The notes: a model not told the origin generated them from the sequence alone. Shown: positions 1 to 9,201, numbered from the stretch's first letter. The stretch is 64,000 nucleotides of DNA from BNXB01 sp031556375 (GCA_031556375.1 JAVBTA010000036.1:1-64000), one strand, 5' to 3'. Translations and numbers: made by a program.

Positions 1-37
1 CATTATAGCATGGTACAATTACACTCAATGACTTCAT
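1..37 (-). CDS. Start of a family 2 glycosyltransferase (partial)
   Basis: Only the first twelve codons lie inside the window. They read MKSLSVIVPCYN, the usual opening strand of a GT-A fold family 2 glycosyltransferase (hydrophobic strand followed by P-x-Y-N). The ATG is 3 bp after the stop of the GtrA gene on the same strand. Dolichol-phosphate-mannose-synthase-like transferases often sit next to GtrA flippase-like proteins, so a polyprenyl-phosphate sugar transferase is the likely identity. The assignment rests on one short motif plus context. Confidence 0.6.
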   Translation of the reverse strand, partial: MKSLSVIVPCYN

Positions 38-40
38 ATC

Positions 41-499
41 CTACTTCTTGAAGGTATAATATTTGTTGAAGAAAAAATTAAGACCGGTATAAAACACAAT
101 CCCAATTAATTGACAAATATAAGAAGAAGTTATGACATAATCTCCACCAAGAGCATTAAATTCGAACGTAGGGATAGAGACATATTTATTCAGAGCTAAA
201 ACGACTCCAAGTTGTATCATATAACAGATAGCAAAAGCCAATACAAACTTCAAAAAGCCGGTTTTCCAGTTTCCCTTACTCTTAAACGTCCAATTCCGGT
301 TAAAAACAAAGCTGTTAACAAGCCCTACGGCATATCCGGCAAAATTAGACACAACCATTTGCAGCGATGTTGCCTTTTCTTCAGAAACGACACCAAACCC
401 GAATTTAAGAACAGCCCAAATTACGACTGCGGTCAACAAAGTATTCATTACTCCTACAATTCCGTATTTGAGTAACTGATAAATAGTATTTTTATTCAT
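41..499 (-). CDS. GtrA family membrane protein
   Basis: A 152-residue protein with four predicted membrane segments (about residues 10-30, 45-65, 80-105 and 120-145) and the GtrA hallmarks: an N-terminal Q-L-L-K-Y-G-x-V-G and a C-terminal F-x-x-N-K-Y-x-T-F. GtrA proteins are thought to help move polyprenyl-phosphate-linked sugars across the inner membrane for envelope glycosylation. The start overlaps the stop of the upstream gene by one base (TAATG), which implies translational coupling. A glycosyltransferase begins directly downstream. Family assignment is firm; the sugar is unknown. Confidence 0.9.
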   Translation of the reverse strand: MNKNTIYQLLKYGIVGVMNTLLTAVVIWAVLKFGFGVVSEEKATSLQMVVSNFAGYAVGLVNSFVFNRNWTFKSKGNWKTGFLKFVLAFAICYMIQLGVVLALNKYVSIPTFEFNALGGDYVITSSYICQLIGIVFYTGLNFFFNKYYTFKK

Positions 500-1215
500 T
501 ATTTATGTAATTCCTCTTGAATCTGCTCCTCGTTATATCGCTTCACATTTGTCACGATAAATGACCGGCTGATAAAATCACCATATTGATTACATTCTCC
601 AAGAGCATCTTCCAGCATTTTCTTAATATTAGCTTTCAAATCTATCAGGAATACGACTGTGAAGTAATTCCTTTCAATTTTCAACTCTTCAATTTCACCT
701 CCATATTTATGAATATGGAAAGGTATTTCTTTCCCGAGTAACTCTCTCTGATAAGCAGAAAAATCCTTCAAATCTTTTGCTTTAAATAGAGAAAAGAACC
801 TCAGGTTATGTCCTTTCCCACCTAAACCAGTAGAAATAAAAACCTGTTTCTGATCAGAGAACTCAGACTCCAGAGTTATCTTGGCCTGAAGAAGCGCCAT
901 CGCTATCCAGTCATCCTTCTCGCTATTATGTTCTTTTGAATAAGTTTCCAGTGCCCTGTAAGCCCTTACATCTCCGGAAACGGCCAGATAAGTCATCGCA
1001 TACTTCCGCTCATCAGGAGTAGCATTGACATCATTCAACATTACAATCTGGTTGTCAATTGTATTATCATCAATTGACTTTCTGACGTCCTCGGAATAAT
1101 TAAAATACTCCATTTGTCTTTCAACAGGGACGTCTGTTTCCAACACATGAAAATTGCCTTGCAGTGATTCTAAGGATTGTTGGAATTCGTCAAATATATC
1201 ATCATTATTTTTCAT
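499..1215 (-). CDS. Conserved hypothetical protein
   Basis: A 238-residue soluble protein, acidic in its first third, with no signal peptide or membrane segment. I do not recognise a catalytic motif. Residues about 60-110 are helical and look like a short HEAT/TPR-type stretch (a segment around D-E-R-K-Y-A-M-T-Y-L-A). The ATG at 1215 is preferred over an in-frame GTG two codons upstream. It lies between a glycosyltransferase and GtrA in one tight operon following lysC-lysA, so it may take part in envelope glycan work, but that is only context. Confidence 0.7.
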   Translation of the reverse strand: MKNNDDIFDEFQQSLESLQGNFHVLETDVPVERQMEYFNYSEDVRKSIDDNTIDNQIVMLNDVNATPDERKYAMTYLAVSGDVRAYRALETYSKEHNSEKDDWIAMALLQAKITLESEFSDQKQVFISTGLGGKGHNLRFFSLFKAKDLKDFSAYQRELLGKEIPFHIHKYGGEIEELKIERNYFTVVFLIDLKANIKKMLEDALGECNQYGDFISRSFIVTNVKRYNEEQIQEELHK

Positions 1216-1293
1216 TTTCACAAAGATAAAAAAAATGTTGTTCGCTTCAAATCATCTTTTGGGTATCTAACAACTTCATGGACTCAGAAGTTC

Positions 1294-2454
1294 TCAATAT
1301 CTCCAGATATAATCTTTTTTACCCCTAATCAGACGACAAAGTGTTATGTAGAGATCAAATATAGGTTGAAAAAAATCAAATAACAACAAAGTAGAATAAA
1401 AATTTTCAACTTTCAGCAATTTTCCGACTTTATTAATCACCAGCAGTTGTATTAATAGACGAATCAAAAACAACCCGATAGAAATTATAGGAAACATAAA
1501 TTGTGGCCAACCGTAAACAGACAGCCCAATCAGGGAAATCCAGAAAAGAACTCTGGAACAAGACTCGAACTTCCAGAATGCCACCGGCCCCCATTTGTAA
1601 AATTTTTCAGTAGTAGACTGACATAAACGCAGTTCCTTCCACATCTCAAAACTGTCAAGATAAGTTTGTATCAAGCTACCTTCCGCTATTTCGACAGCGA
1701 CATTCTCCGGCGTTGCAATCTGGTTGATGAACAAATCATCATCTCCCGCACGTAAGTGCATAAATTTCGCATAACCTTTATGTTCAAAAAAATGAGACTT
1801 CTTATATCCCATATTACGTCCGACGCCCCTATAAGGATGTCCTTTCAACGCAAATGACAGATATTGCAGACCATTTATCAGGTTATCATATGCAGCGAAT
1901 TTGGTTTTCAAACCTGTACTTTTAGAAAGGGGACTGAAACCCAGAACGATAGTTTTATCTCCGGAAAAATTCCTGGCCATAGAACTAAGCCAATCCGTCC
2001 CAAAAGGTTTGCAAGAAGATTCTGTGAAGATTAAATAGTCATACTTTGCCGCTTTTATTCCGACAGTCAACGCTAATTTTTTGCGGCTCAAATACTTAGC
2101 CTCTTCCGGAATGTACGTACGATAAAGGTGTTTATACTGTTTTTCAAGATTTCCGAGAACTTCATCACTCTCGTCGGTAGAACCATCATTTATTACAATA
2201 ACCTCATATTGAGGATAATTCTGCTCCAGGATAGAGGGCAAAAAACGGTCAAGATTTTTCGATTCATTTTGAGAACAGATAATCACCGAGACCGGAGGTT
2301 TAGCATTTGAAGGAAAATCATTTTCCTTAATTTTCTTTCTTTGGTAACGTAAAGGCTTGGCATAATATACTATGATATAAAATATCTGTATCAGAAAAAA
2401 GACTCCTGATACAGATAATAATATTATCGATATAAAGTCTAAATTAAAATTCAT
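1294..2454 (-). CDS. Family 2 glycosyltransferase, membrane-anchored
   Basis: A 386-residue GT2 enzyme. It has an N-terminal membrane segment (about residues 5-30), a GT-A domain starting with P-V-S-V-I-I-C-S-Q-N-E, an N-D-G-S-T-D-E-S nucleotide-binding motif, a later R-A-G-D-D-D-L-F-I-N-Q acceptor/base region, a Q-S-T-T-E-K-F-Y-K-W segment in place of the usual QRxRW, and two or three C-terminal membrane helices. The layout matches processive or membrane-bound polysaccharide transferases. The start is set at the ATG that overlaps the lysA stop (ATGA). A longer reading 13 codons upstream would run into lysA. Substrate is unknown. Confidence 0.85.
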   Translation of the reverse strand: MNFNLDFISIILLSVSGVFFLIQIFYIIVYYAKPLRYQRKKIKENDFPSNAKPPVSVIICSQNESKNLDRFLPSILEQNYPQYEVIVINDGSTDESDEVLGNLEKQYKHLYRTYIPEEAKYLSRKKLALTVGIKAAKYDYLIFTESSCKPFGTDWLSSMARNFSGDKTIVLGFSPLSKSTGLKTKFAAYDNLINGLQYLSFALKGHPYRGVGRNMGYKKSHFFEHKGYAKFMHLRAGDDDLFINQIATPENVAVEIAEGSLIQTYLDSFEMWKELRLCQSTTEKFYKWGPVAFWKFESCSRVLFWISLIGLSVYGWPQFMFPIISIGLFLIRLLIQLLVINKVGKLLKVENFYSTLLLFDFFQPIFDLYITLCRLIRGKKDYIWRY

Positions 2455-3605
2455 ATCAAGTCTGAAAAATAAGCTTTCGGCAATCTCCGGCAATTATATT
2501 GCATGGCCATAATTTCACCATAAGCACCTGCAGAACGCAAAGCAATAAAATCCCCACGCTTAGCTTTATTCAGATCCACAGCCTTACCAAAACAATCAGA
2601 AGATTCACATATCGGGCCTACAACATCATAGGCTTCAATAGATTCTTCGGAAGTAATATTTTCAATTTTATGATATGCTTCATATAAAGCAGGGCGAATC
2701 AAATCCGTAAATCCGGCATCAAGTACAGCAAACTTCTTAAATGAGCCTTCTTTAACATACAACACTCTGGATATTAACGAGCCTGATTGTCCTACAACCG
2801 ATCGTCCCGGTTCAAAATGCACTTGTTGACCGGCCTGAGGCTTAAAGTGTTTATGGAAAATTTCAAAGTAGCTCTTAAAATCAGGTATCGCATTCCTATC
2901 CGGATGTTCATAATCGATACCTAATCCTCCTCCGAAATTAATATTCTCTACAATTATCTGACGATTAGCCAGTTGATCCTGTATCTCTCTCAAGCGGGAA
3001 CACAGAGACTTAAATGATTCCAAATCCAGGATTTGAGATCCGATATGAAAGTGAATCCCTATCAAACGAATGGAAGATAAGACAGGAATTACATCTAAAA
3101 CGCCATCCAGTTGATCTAAATTGATCCCGAATTTATTCTCTTTCAGCCCTGTAGTGATGTGGTGATGAGTATTTGCATTGACCTCAGGATTGATACGTAA
3201 CGCAACCGAAGCCATTTTTCCTTTTGCAGTCGCTAATTCATTGATTACATATAATTCAGGAATAGACTCTGCATTAAAACAAAAAATATCATTATCCAGA
3301 CCCAAGTTGATTTCCCAATCAGCCTTTCCAACTCCTGCAAATACAATCTTCGATGGCGGAAAGCCAGCATCTAAAGCCGCTTGTATTTCTCCTCCACTGA
3401 CACAGTCGGCTCCAAGTCCATACTCCCTGATAATGGAGAGGATACGATGATTCGCATTTGCTTTTACAGCATAATGCACATGATAATCATATTTTCTTGC
3501 TTCTGTAGCAAGAGTAGTTAATGTCTCCCTCAATAAATCCGTATTATAAAAATAAAACGGAGTCTCAATATTCTTAAATTTTTCTACAGGAAATTGTCCT
3601 TTCAT
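2451..3605 (-). CDS. lysA: Diaminopimelate decarboxylase
   Basis: A 384-residue fold-III PLP enzyme that decarboxylates meso-diaminopimelate to L-lysine, the last step of lysine synthesis. Visible features are the PLP lysine in H-Y-A-V-K-A-N, the G-A-D-C-V-S-G-G-E loop, the H-F-H-I-G-S-Q strand, the G-G-G-L-G-I phosphate-binding loop, the E-P-G-R-S motif and a C-terminal C-E-S-S-D-C substrate-contact segment with G-A-Y-G. The ATG at 3605 is chosen because the longer reading starts with TTG. It follows lysC by 9 bp and overlaps the downstream glycosyltransferase by 4 bp. Confidence 0.97.
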   Translation of the reverse strand: MKGQFPVEKFKNIETPFYFYNTDLLRETLTTLATEARKYDYHVHYAVKANANHRILSIIREYGLGADCVSGGEIQAALDAGFPPSKIVFAGVGKADWEINLGLDNDIFCFNAESIPELYVINELATAKGKMASVALRINPEVNANTHHHITTGLKENKFGINLDQLDGVLDVIPVLSSIRLIGIHFHIGSQILDLESFKSLCSRLREIQDQLANRQIIVENINFGGGLGIDYEHPDRNAIPDFKSYFEIFHKHFKPQAGQQVHFEPGRSVVGQSGSLISRVLYVKEGSFKKFAVLDAGFTDLIRPALYEAYHKIENITSEESIEAYDVVGPICESSDCFGKAVDLNKAKRGDFIALRSAGAYGEIMAMQYNCRRLPKAYFSDLI

Positions 3606-3614
3606 TCTCAATTT

Positions 3615-4931
3615 TCAATTCTCAAAGAGATTATCACTTAAAGCTTGTAAAGCTCTTTTTTTATCACTCGATTTCACCAATAATGAAACGTTATAATTGC
3701 TACCTCCATAAGAAATCATCCTAACCGGAATATCTTTCAAGGCATTTACAATTTTAGCTTCAAATCCGAGATTTTCCCATTCCAGGTCACCAACGACACA
3801 AATAATAGTCATATCCCGATCTATTGTTACGGTACCATACTTTTTCAGGTCATCCAGAATCTCCTGCAAATGCTTTTGATTATCGATAGTAATAGAAACT
3901 CCGACTTCTGAAGTTGCAATCATATCGATAGATGTCTGATAATTTTCGAATATTTCGAAAACCTTACGTAAAAATCCGTAGGCCAACAACATACGACCTG
4001 ATTTTATTTTTATGGCTGTAATATTATCTTTAGCTGCAACCGCTTTGATCTTCCCCTTATCCATTTGATTGGAGATCAATGTTCCCGGAGCATCCGGTTG
4101 CATCGTATTTAACAAACGAACCGGAATGTGATTCAATTTAGCAGGCAAAATACAGGTCGGGTGAAGGATTTTCGCTCCGAAATAAGCCAACTCCGCCGCT
4201 TCTTCAAATTGCAGGTTACGTACCGGAGAGGTTTTTTCTACAAATCTCGGATCATTATTCTGCATTCCATCTATATCCGTCCAGATTTGTATTTCTTCAG
4301 CTTGTATAGCCGCTCCGATCAAAGATGCGCTATAATCGCTGCCTCCACGCTCCAGATTATCTATTTCTCCATAAGCATTACGGCAGATATATCCCTGGGT
4401 AACATATATATCGATATCTTTCTGATTCTCAATCAGTTTATTCAGCTTATCCTTGATATAGACCGGATCCGGTTCTGAATTTTTATCCGTACGCATAAAA
4501 TCCAAAGCAGGGATCAAGGCTGAATTAATTTTCTGTTCTTCCAGATAAAGCTGTATCATAGAAGAAGATATCAACTCTCCCTGAGCCAGAATTACCCGTT
4601 CCTCAAATAATGTGACCAAGTCTTTTGTATACGAACGAATATAATCAAAATGTTCGGACAACATGCACTTTGCTTTTTCACGAAATTCCTCCGTAGCATA
4701 AAGTTGTTGCACGTGATTCTGATACGTACGTTCCAACTGATTGATAATTTCGTTGGCTCCATCCGGATTTTTCTTATATAAGTAATCCGAAATCTCAACT
4801 AATGTATTGGTTGTTCCCGACAATGCCGAAAAGATGACAATCTTTTGTTCTCCATTGTTTATCAACCTTGCAACATTTTTAATGCGTTCTGCTGAGCCGA
4901 TAGAAGTACCTCCAAATTTTAAGACTTTCAT
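3615..4931 (-). CDS. lysC: Aspartate kinase
   Basis: A 438-residue monofunctional aspartokinase that phosphorylates L-aspartate, the first step towards lysine, threonine, methionine and diaminopimelate. It begins with K-F-G-G-T-S, carries the R-G-G-S-D-Y-S-A-S-L substrate motif, W-T-D-I-D-G and a C-terminal pair of ACT domains (from about residue 295) that normally bind lysine for feedback control. It is followed 9 bp later by lysA, so the first and last lysine-pathway steps are co-transcribed. No fused homoserine dehydrogenase domain is present. Confidence 0.97.
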   Translation of the reverse strand: MKVLKFGGTSIGSAERIKNVARLINNGEQKIVIFSALSGTTNTLVEISDYLYKKNPDGANEIINQLERTYQNHVQQLYATEEFREKAKCMLSEHFDYIRSYTKDLVTLFEERVILAQGELISSSMIQLYLEEQKINSALIPALDFMRTDKNSEPDPVYIKDKLNKLIENQKDIDIYVTQGYICRNAYGEIDNLERGGSDYSASLIGAAIQAEEIQIWTDIDGMQNNDPRFVEKTSPVRNLQFEEAAELAYFGAKILHPTCILPAKLNHIPVRLLNTMQPDAPGTLISNQMDKGKIKAVAAKDNITAIKIKSGRMLLAYGFLRKVFEIFENYQTSIDMIATSEVGVSITIDNQKHLQEILDDLKKYGTVTIDRDMTIICVVGDLEWENLGFEAKIVNALKDIPVRMISYGGSNYNVSLLVKSSDKKRALQALSDNLFEN

Positions 4932-4979
4932 TTTGAGAATTAAAAATTAAAAATTTAAGAATTTTAAAAATCGACGTAG

Positions 4980-5660
4980 TCAATTCATATTGTAATCTTC
5001 GAATTTTCCGTCATCACATTTTTTGATTCGAGCCGGAAAATCCTGAACCAGTTGTAAGTTATGGGTCGACATAATTACCGCAGTACCTGTTTCACAGATT
5101 TCATGCAATAATTTCACAATCTGGCGACCTGTTTCCGGATCCAGATTACCGGTAGGCTCGTCTGCCAGAATAATTTTGGGGGAATTAAGCAATGCCCGCG
5201 CAATGACAATACGTTGCTGTTCTCCTCCCGATAATTCATGAGGGAGTTTATATCCTTTATTCAACATCCCAACCTGAGTCAACACTTCTGATATCCTTCT
5301 TTTGATAGTTGATTTATCTTTCCAGTCGGTAGCTTTCAATACGAATTCCAGGTTTTTCTCTACCGAACGGTCTGTTAATAGCTGAAAATCCTGAAATACA
5401 ATACCAAGTTGACGACGTAATGTAGGAATATCTTTATTTTTTATTTTTCTGATATTATACTCAAAAACAGAGGCTTCTCCTTCCAAGACCGGCATTTCGC
5501 AGTACATAGTCTTGAGTAAGGTACTTTTTCCGGAACCGACTTTTCCAATAACATACAGAAATTCGCCTTTTTTCACTTCAAAACACACATCTCTTAATAT
5601 GACGTTTTCTTCACGGCAAATCTCTACATTCTCATATTTTACCAGGATATCGTTTTCCAT
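4980..5660 (-). CDS. ftsE: FtsE-like ABC transporter ATP-binding protein
   Basis: A 226-residue ABC ATPase of the FtsE/LolD class. It has Walker A G-K-V-G-S-G-K-S-T (residues 39-47), a Q-loop in V-F-Q-D-F-Q-L-L, signature L-S-G-G-E-Q-Q-R, Walker B I-I-L-A-D-E-P-T-G-N-L-D and the H-loop S-T-H-N. The F-Q-D-F-Q-L-L segment and length fit FtsE, which works with FtsX at the divisome to control peptidoglycan hydrolases. No FtsX partner is in the window, so the subfamily call is tentative. It sits between hisIE and lysC with short gaps. Confidence 0.8.
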   Translation of the reverse strand: MENDILVKYENVEICREENVILRDVCFEVKKGEFLYVIGKVGSGKSTLLKTMYCEMPVLEGEASVFEYNIRKIKNKDIPTLRRQLGIVFQDFQLLTDRSVEKNLEFVLKATDWKDKSTIKRRISEVLTQVGMLNKGYKLPHELSGGEQQRIVIARALLNSPKIILADEPTGNLDPETGRQIVKLLHEICETGTAVIMSTHNLQLVQDFPARIKKCDDGKFEDYNMN

Positions 5661-5727
5661 AATCTCTCACGTTTTATATAAATTTCTAAATACAAATTCA
5701 GAATAAGGCTAACCCCGGATATATCAT

Positions 5728-6333
5728 TTAGCCATTCGATTTATTATGTCTGCTTTTCAACTCTTTTGCAAGATCTTCCAGACCATAACCTTTATAGGTC
5801 AACATGACGATCAAATGATAAATCAAATCCGAAGCTTCATAAATTAAACGTTCATCATCTCCGTCCATAGCCTCAATAACCGTTTCCACAGCTTCTTCCC
5901 CTACTTTCTGGGCCATACGACCGATTCCTTTATTAAATAACGTTGTTGTGTATGAACCTTCAGGCATTTCCTGCCGACGACGGACAATAAACTCCTGTAG
6001 ATATTTGAAGAACATTATATTTTCCTCATTTTTCTCATTGAAACAAGTATCTGAACCGGTATGACACACAGGTCCCACCGGATTGACTTTTATCAGCAAT
6101 GCATCTCCATCACAATCTTCATCGATAGAAACAACATTCAGGAAATTTCCACTTTCCTCTCCTTTTGTCCACAAACGATTTTTTGAACGGCTAAAAAACG
6201 TTACTTGTCCCGTTTCTTTTGTCTGTCTAAGAGATTCCGGGCTCATATAACCCAACATCAGCACTTTATTGGTATACACATCCTGAATAACCGCAGGTAT
6301 AAGTCCCCCCATTTTATCGAAGTCCAATTGCAT
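5728..6333 (-). CDS. hisIE: Phosphoribosyl-AMP cyclohydrolase / phosphoribosyl-ATP pyrophosphatase
   Basis: A 201-residue bifunctional enzyme for steps two and three of histidine synthesis. The N-terminal HisI half (about 1-105) shows the L-M-L-G-Y-M opening, the S-R-S-K-N-R-L-W-T-K-G-E-E-S-G-N-F substrate loop and the D-C-D-G-D-A plus C-H-T-G-S-D-T-C-F metal-binding cysteines. The C-terminal HisE half (about 110-195) has E-G-S-Y-T-T-x-L-F, K-V-G-E-E-A-V-E-T and a Y-H-L-x-V-M-L segment. It is separated from hisF by the glutathione peroxidase gene but lies in the same strand run. Confidence 0.97.
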   Translation of the reverse strand: MQLDFDKMGGLIPAVIQDVYTNKVLMLGYMSPESLRQTKETGQVTFFSRSKNRLWTKGEESGNFLNVVSIDEDCDGDALLIKVNPVGPVCHTGSDTCFNEKNEENIMFFKYLQEFIVRRRQEMPEGSYTTTLFNKGIGRMAQKVGEEAVETVIEAMDGDDERLIYEASDLIYHLIVMLTYKGYGLEDLAKELKSRHNKSNG

Positions 6334-6365
6334 AAATTCTTTAATTTAGATTATATGATAAGACA

Positions 6366-6429
6366 AAAAGACAGAAAAGATAGAAAGACCTCTCATAGTC
6401 TTATCACCTTTTCTATCTTTTTGTCTTTT
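6366..6429 (-). terminator. Imperfect inverted repeat between gpx and hisIE
   Basis: Two 22-base arms at 6366-6387 and 6408-6429 are near-complements (A/G-rich arm AAAAGACAGAAAAG..., T/C-rich arm ending TTTTTGTCTTTT) around a 20-base loop. The structure lies in the 200 bp gap between the glutathione peroxidase and hisIE, so it could end or attenuate transcription from the upstream genes. No clean T-tract follows on the minus strand, so the function is uncertain. Confidence 0.4.
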
Positions 6430-6533
6430 ATCTTCAAGTCTCATTTGCTTTATATTTTCTGAAACAGAAATGAGTTGCAAAATTAACTCTTTTTTTAGAC
6501 TTTTGTCTACAAAATTATCACAAATCGTTCAAA

Positions 6534-7091
6534 TCATTTGATTTTTCCGACAATTTCGTCACTTGCCGGTTTAACTTTTGAAGGGAAGAATGCCAATAAG
6601 TTTCCAGAGGGGTCGATCAGGTACTTACAAAAGTTCCATGTAGGCTCCTGTGTATTCCATCCGTTTTTAGTCGGATCGGTAAGCCATTGAAAAACGACAT
6701 TCCTGATATCCCCTTTTACGGGAGACTTCTCCATCATCAAAAAACTAACTCCATAATTCAATTGGCAAAACTCTTCAATTTCTTTGTTTGAACCCGGATC
6801 CTGTCCTCCGAAATCATTTGAGGGAAATCCGATTACAATAAGTTTATCCTTATATTGCTCAGACAATTCCTCCAAATCCTTAAATTGTGGTGTAAAGCCA
6901 CATTTTGATGCCGTGTTTACTATCAACACATATTTTCCCTTGAATGTATCAAAGTTCACCGATTCTCCTGAAATACCGGTAAATTCCAGATCATAAAAAG
7001 GAACCGGAGCGACAACAGTCGTGTTTTGTGCAATTATTTTTCCGAAAAGTACTGAAAAAATGCCCATGACAAATAAGATTTTCCATTTCAT
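6534..7091 (-). CDS. Glutathione peroxidase-like thiol peroxidase, exported
   Basis: A 185-residue GPx-family peroxidase with a signal peptide (residues 1-21, ending I-I-A-Q), so it acts in the periplasm. The peroxidatic cysteine is C64 in N-T-A-S-K-C-G-F-T, and W152-N153 of W-N-F supply two further active-site residues. The usual catalytic Gln of the N-Q-F motif is replaced by Asp (S-N-D-F-G-G-Q, D93). Cysteine rather than selenocysteine suggests it uses thioredoxin-like donors to reduce peroxides. It interrupts the his genes between hisF and hisIE. Confidence 0.9.
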   Translation of the reverse strand: MKWKILFVMGIFSVLFGKIIAQNTTVVAPVPFYDLEFTGISGESVNFDTFKGKYVLIVNTASKCGFTPQFKDLEELSEQYKDKLIVIGFPSNDFGGQDPGSNKEIEEFCQLNYGVSFLMMEKSPVKGDIRNVVFQWLTDPTKNGWNTQEPTWNFCKYLIDPSGNLLAFFPSKVKPASDEIVGKIK

Positions 7092-7110
7092 ACGATAAAA
7101 TTTTAAAGAT

Positions 7111-7863
7111 TTACCTCATCGTAATGCCTTCCCTTTTCAGGTATTCTTTCAAACCGGCAATATTGATCTCTCCAAAATGAAAGACGCTGGCAGCTAATGC
7201 TGCATCAGCTTTTCCAAGAGTAAAAACATCACGAAAATGCTCTATTTTTCCGGCTCCGCCAGAAGCTATAACTGGGATCCTCAACGTTTCCGACAAGGTT
7301 GCAAGCGCTTCGTTTGGATAACCGTCTTTTACACCATCATGTGTCATACTGGTAAATAGAATTTCCCCGGCACCTCTGTTTTCCGCTTCTTTAGCCCAGG
7401 AAAATAATTCTTTATCCGTCGGCACACGTCCACCATTGAGATAACAAACCCATTTACCATTTTCAAAATTTGCATCTATAGCTACAACGCAAACCTGGCT
7501 TCCAAAGTTTTCGGAAATAGCACTAATTAATTCGGGAGTTCTAATCGCGGACGAATTTATGGAGACTTTATCCGCTCCTGCGTTCAAAAGACGGTCTACA
7601 TCCTGGAGTTCATTGATTCCACCTCCTACTGTGAAGGGAATACTAATATTAGCTGCGACTTCCTTTACCAGATCGGTAAAAGTCTTACGGCCTTCATGAG
7701 ACGCTGTAATATCCAGATATACCAACTCATCGGCACCTTGTTCACTATAAGCAGCACCCAACTCCACCGGATCTCCGGCATCTCTGAAATTCACAAAATT
7801 GATTCCTTTAACAGTTTTTCCGTCTTTAATATCCAGGCAGGGGATAATTCGTTTAGCTAGCAT
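7111..7863 (-). CDS. hisF: Imidazole glycerol phosphate synthase, cyclase subunit
   Basis: A 250-residue TIM barrel that, with HisH, turns PRFAR and ammonia into imidazole glycerol phosphate and AICAR. It starts M-L-A-K-R-I-I-P-C-L-D with the catalytic aspartate at D11, has the first-half loop L-D-I-T-A-S, the phosphate-binding G-G-G-I strand, the second catalytic aspartate in V-A-I-D-A-N, and A-S-G-G-A-G near the C terminus. It lies 43 bp after hisA. That short gap holds a direct/inverted AATAAGTT-type repeat that could form a weak hairpin. Confidence 0.98.
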   Translation of the reverse strand: MLAKRIIPCLDIKDGKTVKGINFVNFRDAGDPVELGAAYSEQGADELVYLDITASHEGRKTFTDLVKEVAANISIPFTVGGGINELQDVDRLLNAGADKVSINSSAIRTPELISAISENFGSQVCVVAIDANFENGKWVCYLNGGRVPTDKELFSWAKEAENRGAGEILFTSMTHDGVKDGYPNEALATLSETLRIPVIASGGAGKIEHFRDVFTLGKADAALAASVFHFGEINIAGLKEYLKREGITMR

Positions 7864-7906
7864 AACAGTAATAAGTTATAAGTTTAAAGTAATAAGTTTA
7901 AAATTA

Positions 7907-8614
7907 TTACTTATTACTCAATTTGATTTTTCCTTCATAAATAGCCTTACCTACAATGACTTCCGGGAGTCCGGCCTCATCGAGCAGATCAATATCTTTA
8001 TCACAGGAAACCCCTCCACTGGCAATCAGGTGAATCCCGGGAATTTCAGCGGTAATTTTCTTATATAGCTCAATAGAAGCACCTTGCATCATTCCGTCTT
8101 TGGAAATATCGGTGCAAATCACTTTTTCAATTCCTTTTTCCCTCCATTTCCTGATAAATGGAATAATTTCTTCTGTAGAGTCTTCGGTCCAGCCGGAAAC
8201 AGAGACCTTTTCATTCCGGCAATCGGCACCCAGGATGATCTTATCTTTACCATACCGGCTAAGCCATAACTCAAATATTTCCGGATTTTTAACCGCAATA
8301 CTACCTCCTGTGATCATGGATGCCCCACATTCGAACGCAATCCGTAAATCATCATCAGATTTCAATCCTCCGCCAAAATCAATTACCAGGGAAGTACGGG
8401 TAGATATTTTTTCAAGAACTTTATAATTAACGATTTTGCTAGCTTTAGCCCCATCCAGATCAACTAAATGCAGGCGATGGATACCACAATCTTCAAACCA
8501 TTTGGCGACCTCCAAAGGATCTTCATTGTAGACTGTTTTCTGTTGATAATCTCCTTGTGAAAGACGGACACATTTTCCGTCGATAACATCGATAGCAGGT
8601 ATGATTCCGATCAT
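7907..8614 (-). CDS. hisA: ProFAR isomerase
   Basis: A 235-residue TIM-barrel isomerase converting ProFAR to PRFAR. Features are I-P-A-I-D-V-I-D-G-K-C-V-R-L with catalytic D9, the H-L-V-D-L-D-G-A strand, D-F-G-G-G-L phosphate loop, T-D-I-S-K-D-G-M with the second catalytic Asp, and A-S-G-G-V. The start overlaps the hisH stop by 4 bp, so the HisH-HisA-HisF block is translationally coupled at this junction. Confidence 0.98.
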   Translation of the reverse strand: MIGIIPAIDVIDGKCVRLSQGDYQQKTVYNEDPLEVAKWFEDCGIHRLHLVDLDGAKASKIVNYKVLEKISTRTSLVIDFGGGLKSDDDLRIAFECGASMITGGSIAVKNPEIFELWLSRYGKDKIILGADCRNEKVSVSGWTEDSTEEIIPFIRKWREKGIEKVICTDISKDGMMQGASIELYKKITAEIPGIHLIASGGVSCDKDIDLLDEAGLPEVIVGKAIYEGKIKLSNK

Positions 8615-9201
8615 AAATCCAAAAAGTTTTTTAAGATTTTGGCTCCGACTTTTCCACTTTTTTCGGGGTGAAACTGGGTCGCATAAAAATTATTCTTTTC
8701 CAACGCAGCACTGAAGGGCAGGATATAATCGGAAGTTGCCACTGTATACTCATTTACAGGGACATAAAAACTATGCACAAAATAGACATAATCTTCCGGT
8801 TTTAATCCTTCAAATAAACGGCCTTTAATTTCCGAAAAATTATTCCATCCCATATGAGGGACTTTATCTTCATGTCGTTGAGGGTTAAATCGTTTCACCT
8901 CCGTATCAAAAATACCCAGGCAATTCGCATCTCCTTCTTCCGAATACCGGCACATCAGCTGCATCCCAAGACAAATACCTAATACCGGCTGTTTAAGGTC
9001 TACAATCAACTTATCCAAACCAGTCGCCCGGAGATGCTTCATTGTAGTTCCGGCCTCCCCTACTCCGGGAAAAATTACTTTGTCGGCTTTGGCTATTTGC
9101 TCTTTATCAGACGTAACAATAGCCGAAACGCCCAATCGTTTTAGGGCGTAGTCGACCGAATAGATATTTCCGGCATTGTATTTTATGATTGCTATCTGCA
9201 T
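8611..9201 (-). CDS. hisH: Imidazole glycerol phosphate synthase, glutaminase subunit
   Basis: A 196-residue class I glutamine amidotransferase that releases ammonia for HisF. The oxyanion/nucleophile motif G-I-C-L-G-M-Q-L is present (Cys near residue 78), with the partner His-Glu pair in Q-F-H-P-E-K-S-G. The first codon overlaps the rny stop by one base (TAATG), which ties the histidine genes to the rny transcript. The C-terminal L-K-N-F-L-D-L is intact. Confidence 0.98.
   Translation of the reverse strand: MQIAIIKYNAGNIYSVDYALKRLGVSAIVTSDKEQIAKADKVIFPGVGEAGTTMKHLRATGLDKLIVDLKQPVLGICLGMQLMCRYSEEGDANCLGIFDTEVKRFNPQRHEDKVPHMGWNNFSEIKGRLFEGLKPEDYVYFVHSFYVPVNEYTVATSDYILPFSAALEKNNFYATQFHPEKSGKVGAKILKNFLDL

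Noticed and set aside
7864..7906. AATAAGTT repeats between hisA and hisF as a regulatory element
   Set aside because: The motif is short, AT-only and could arise by chance; genes on both sides are in one tight run.
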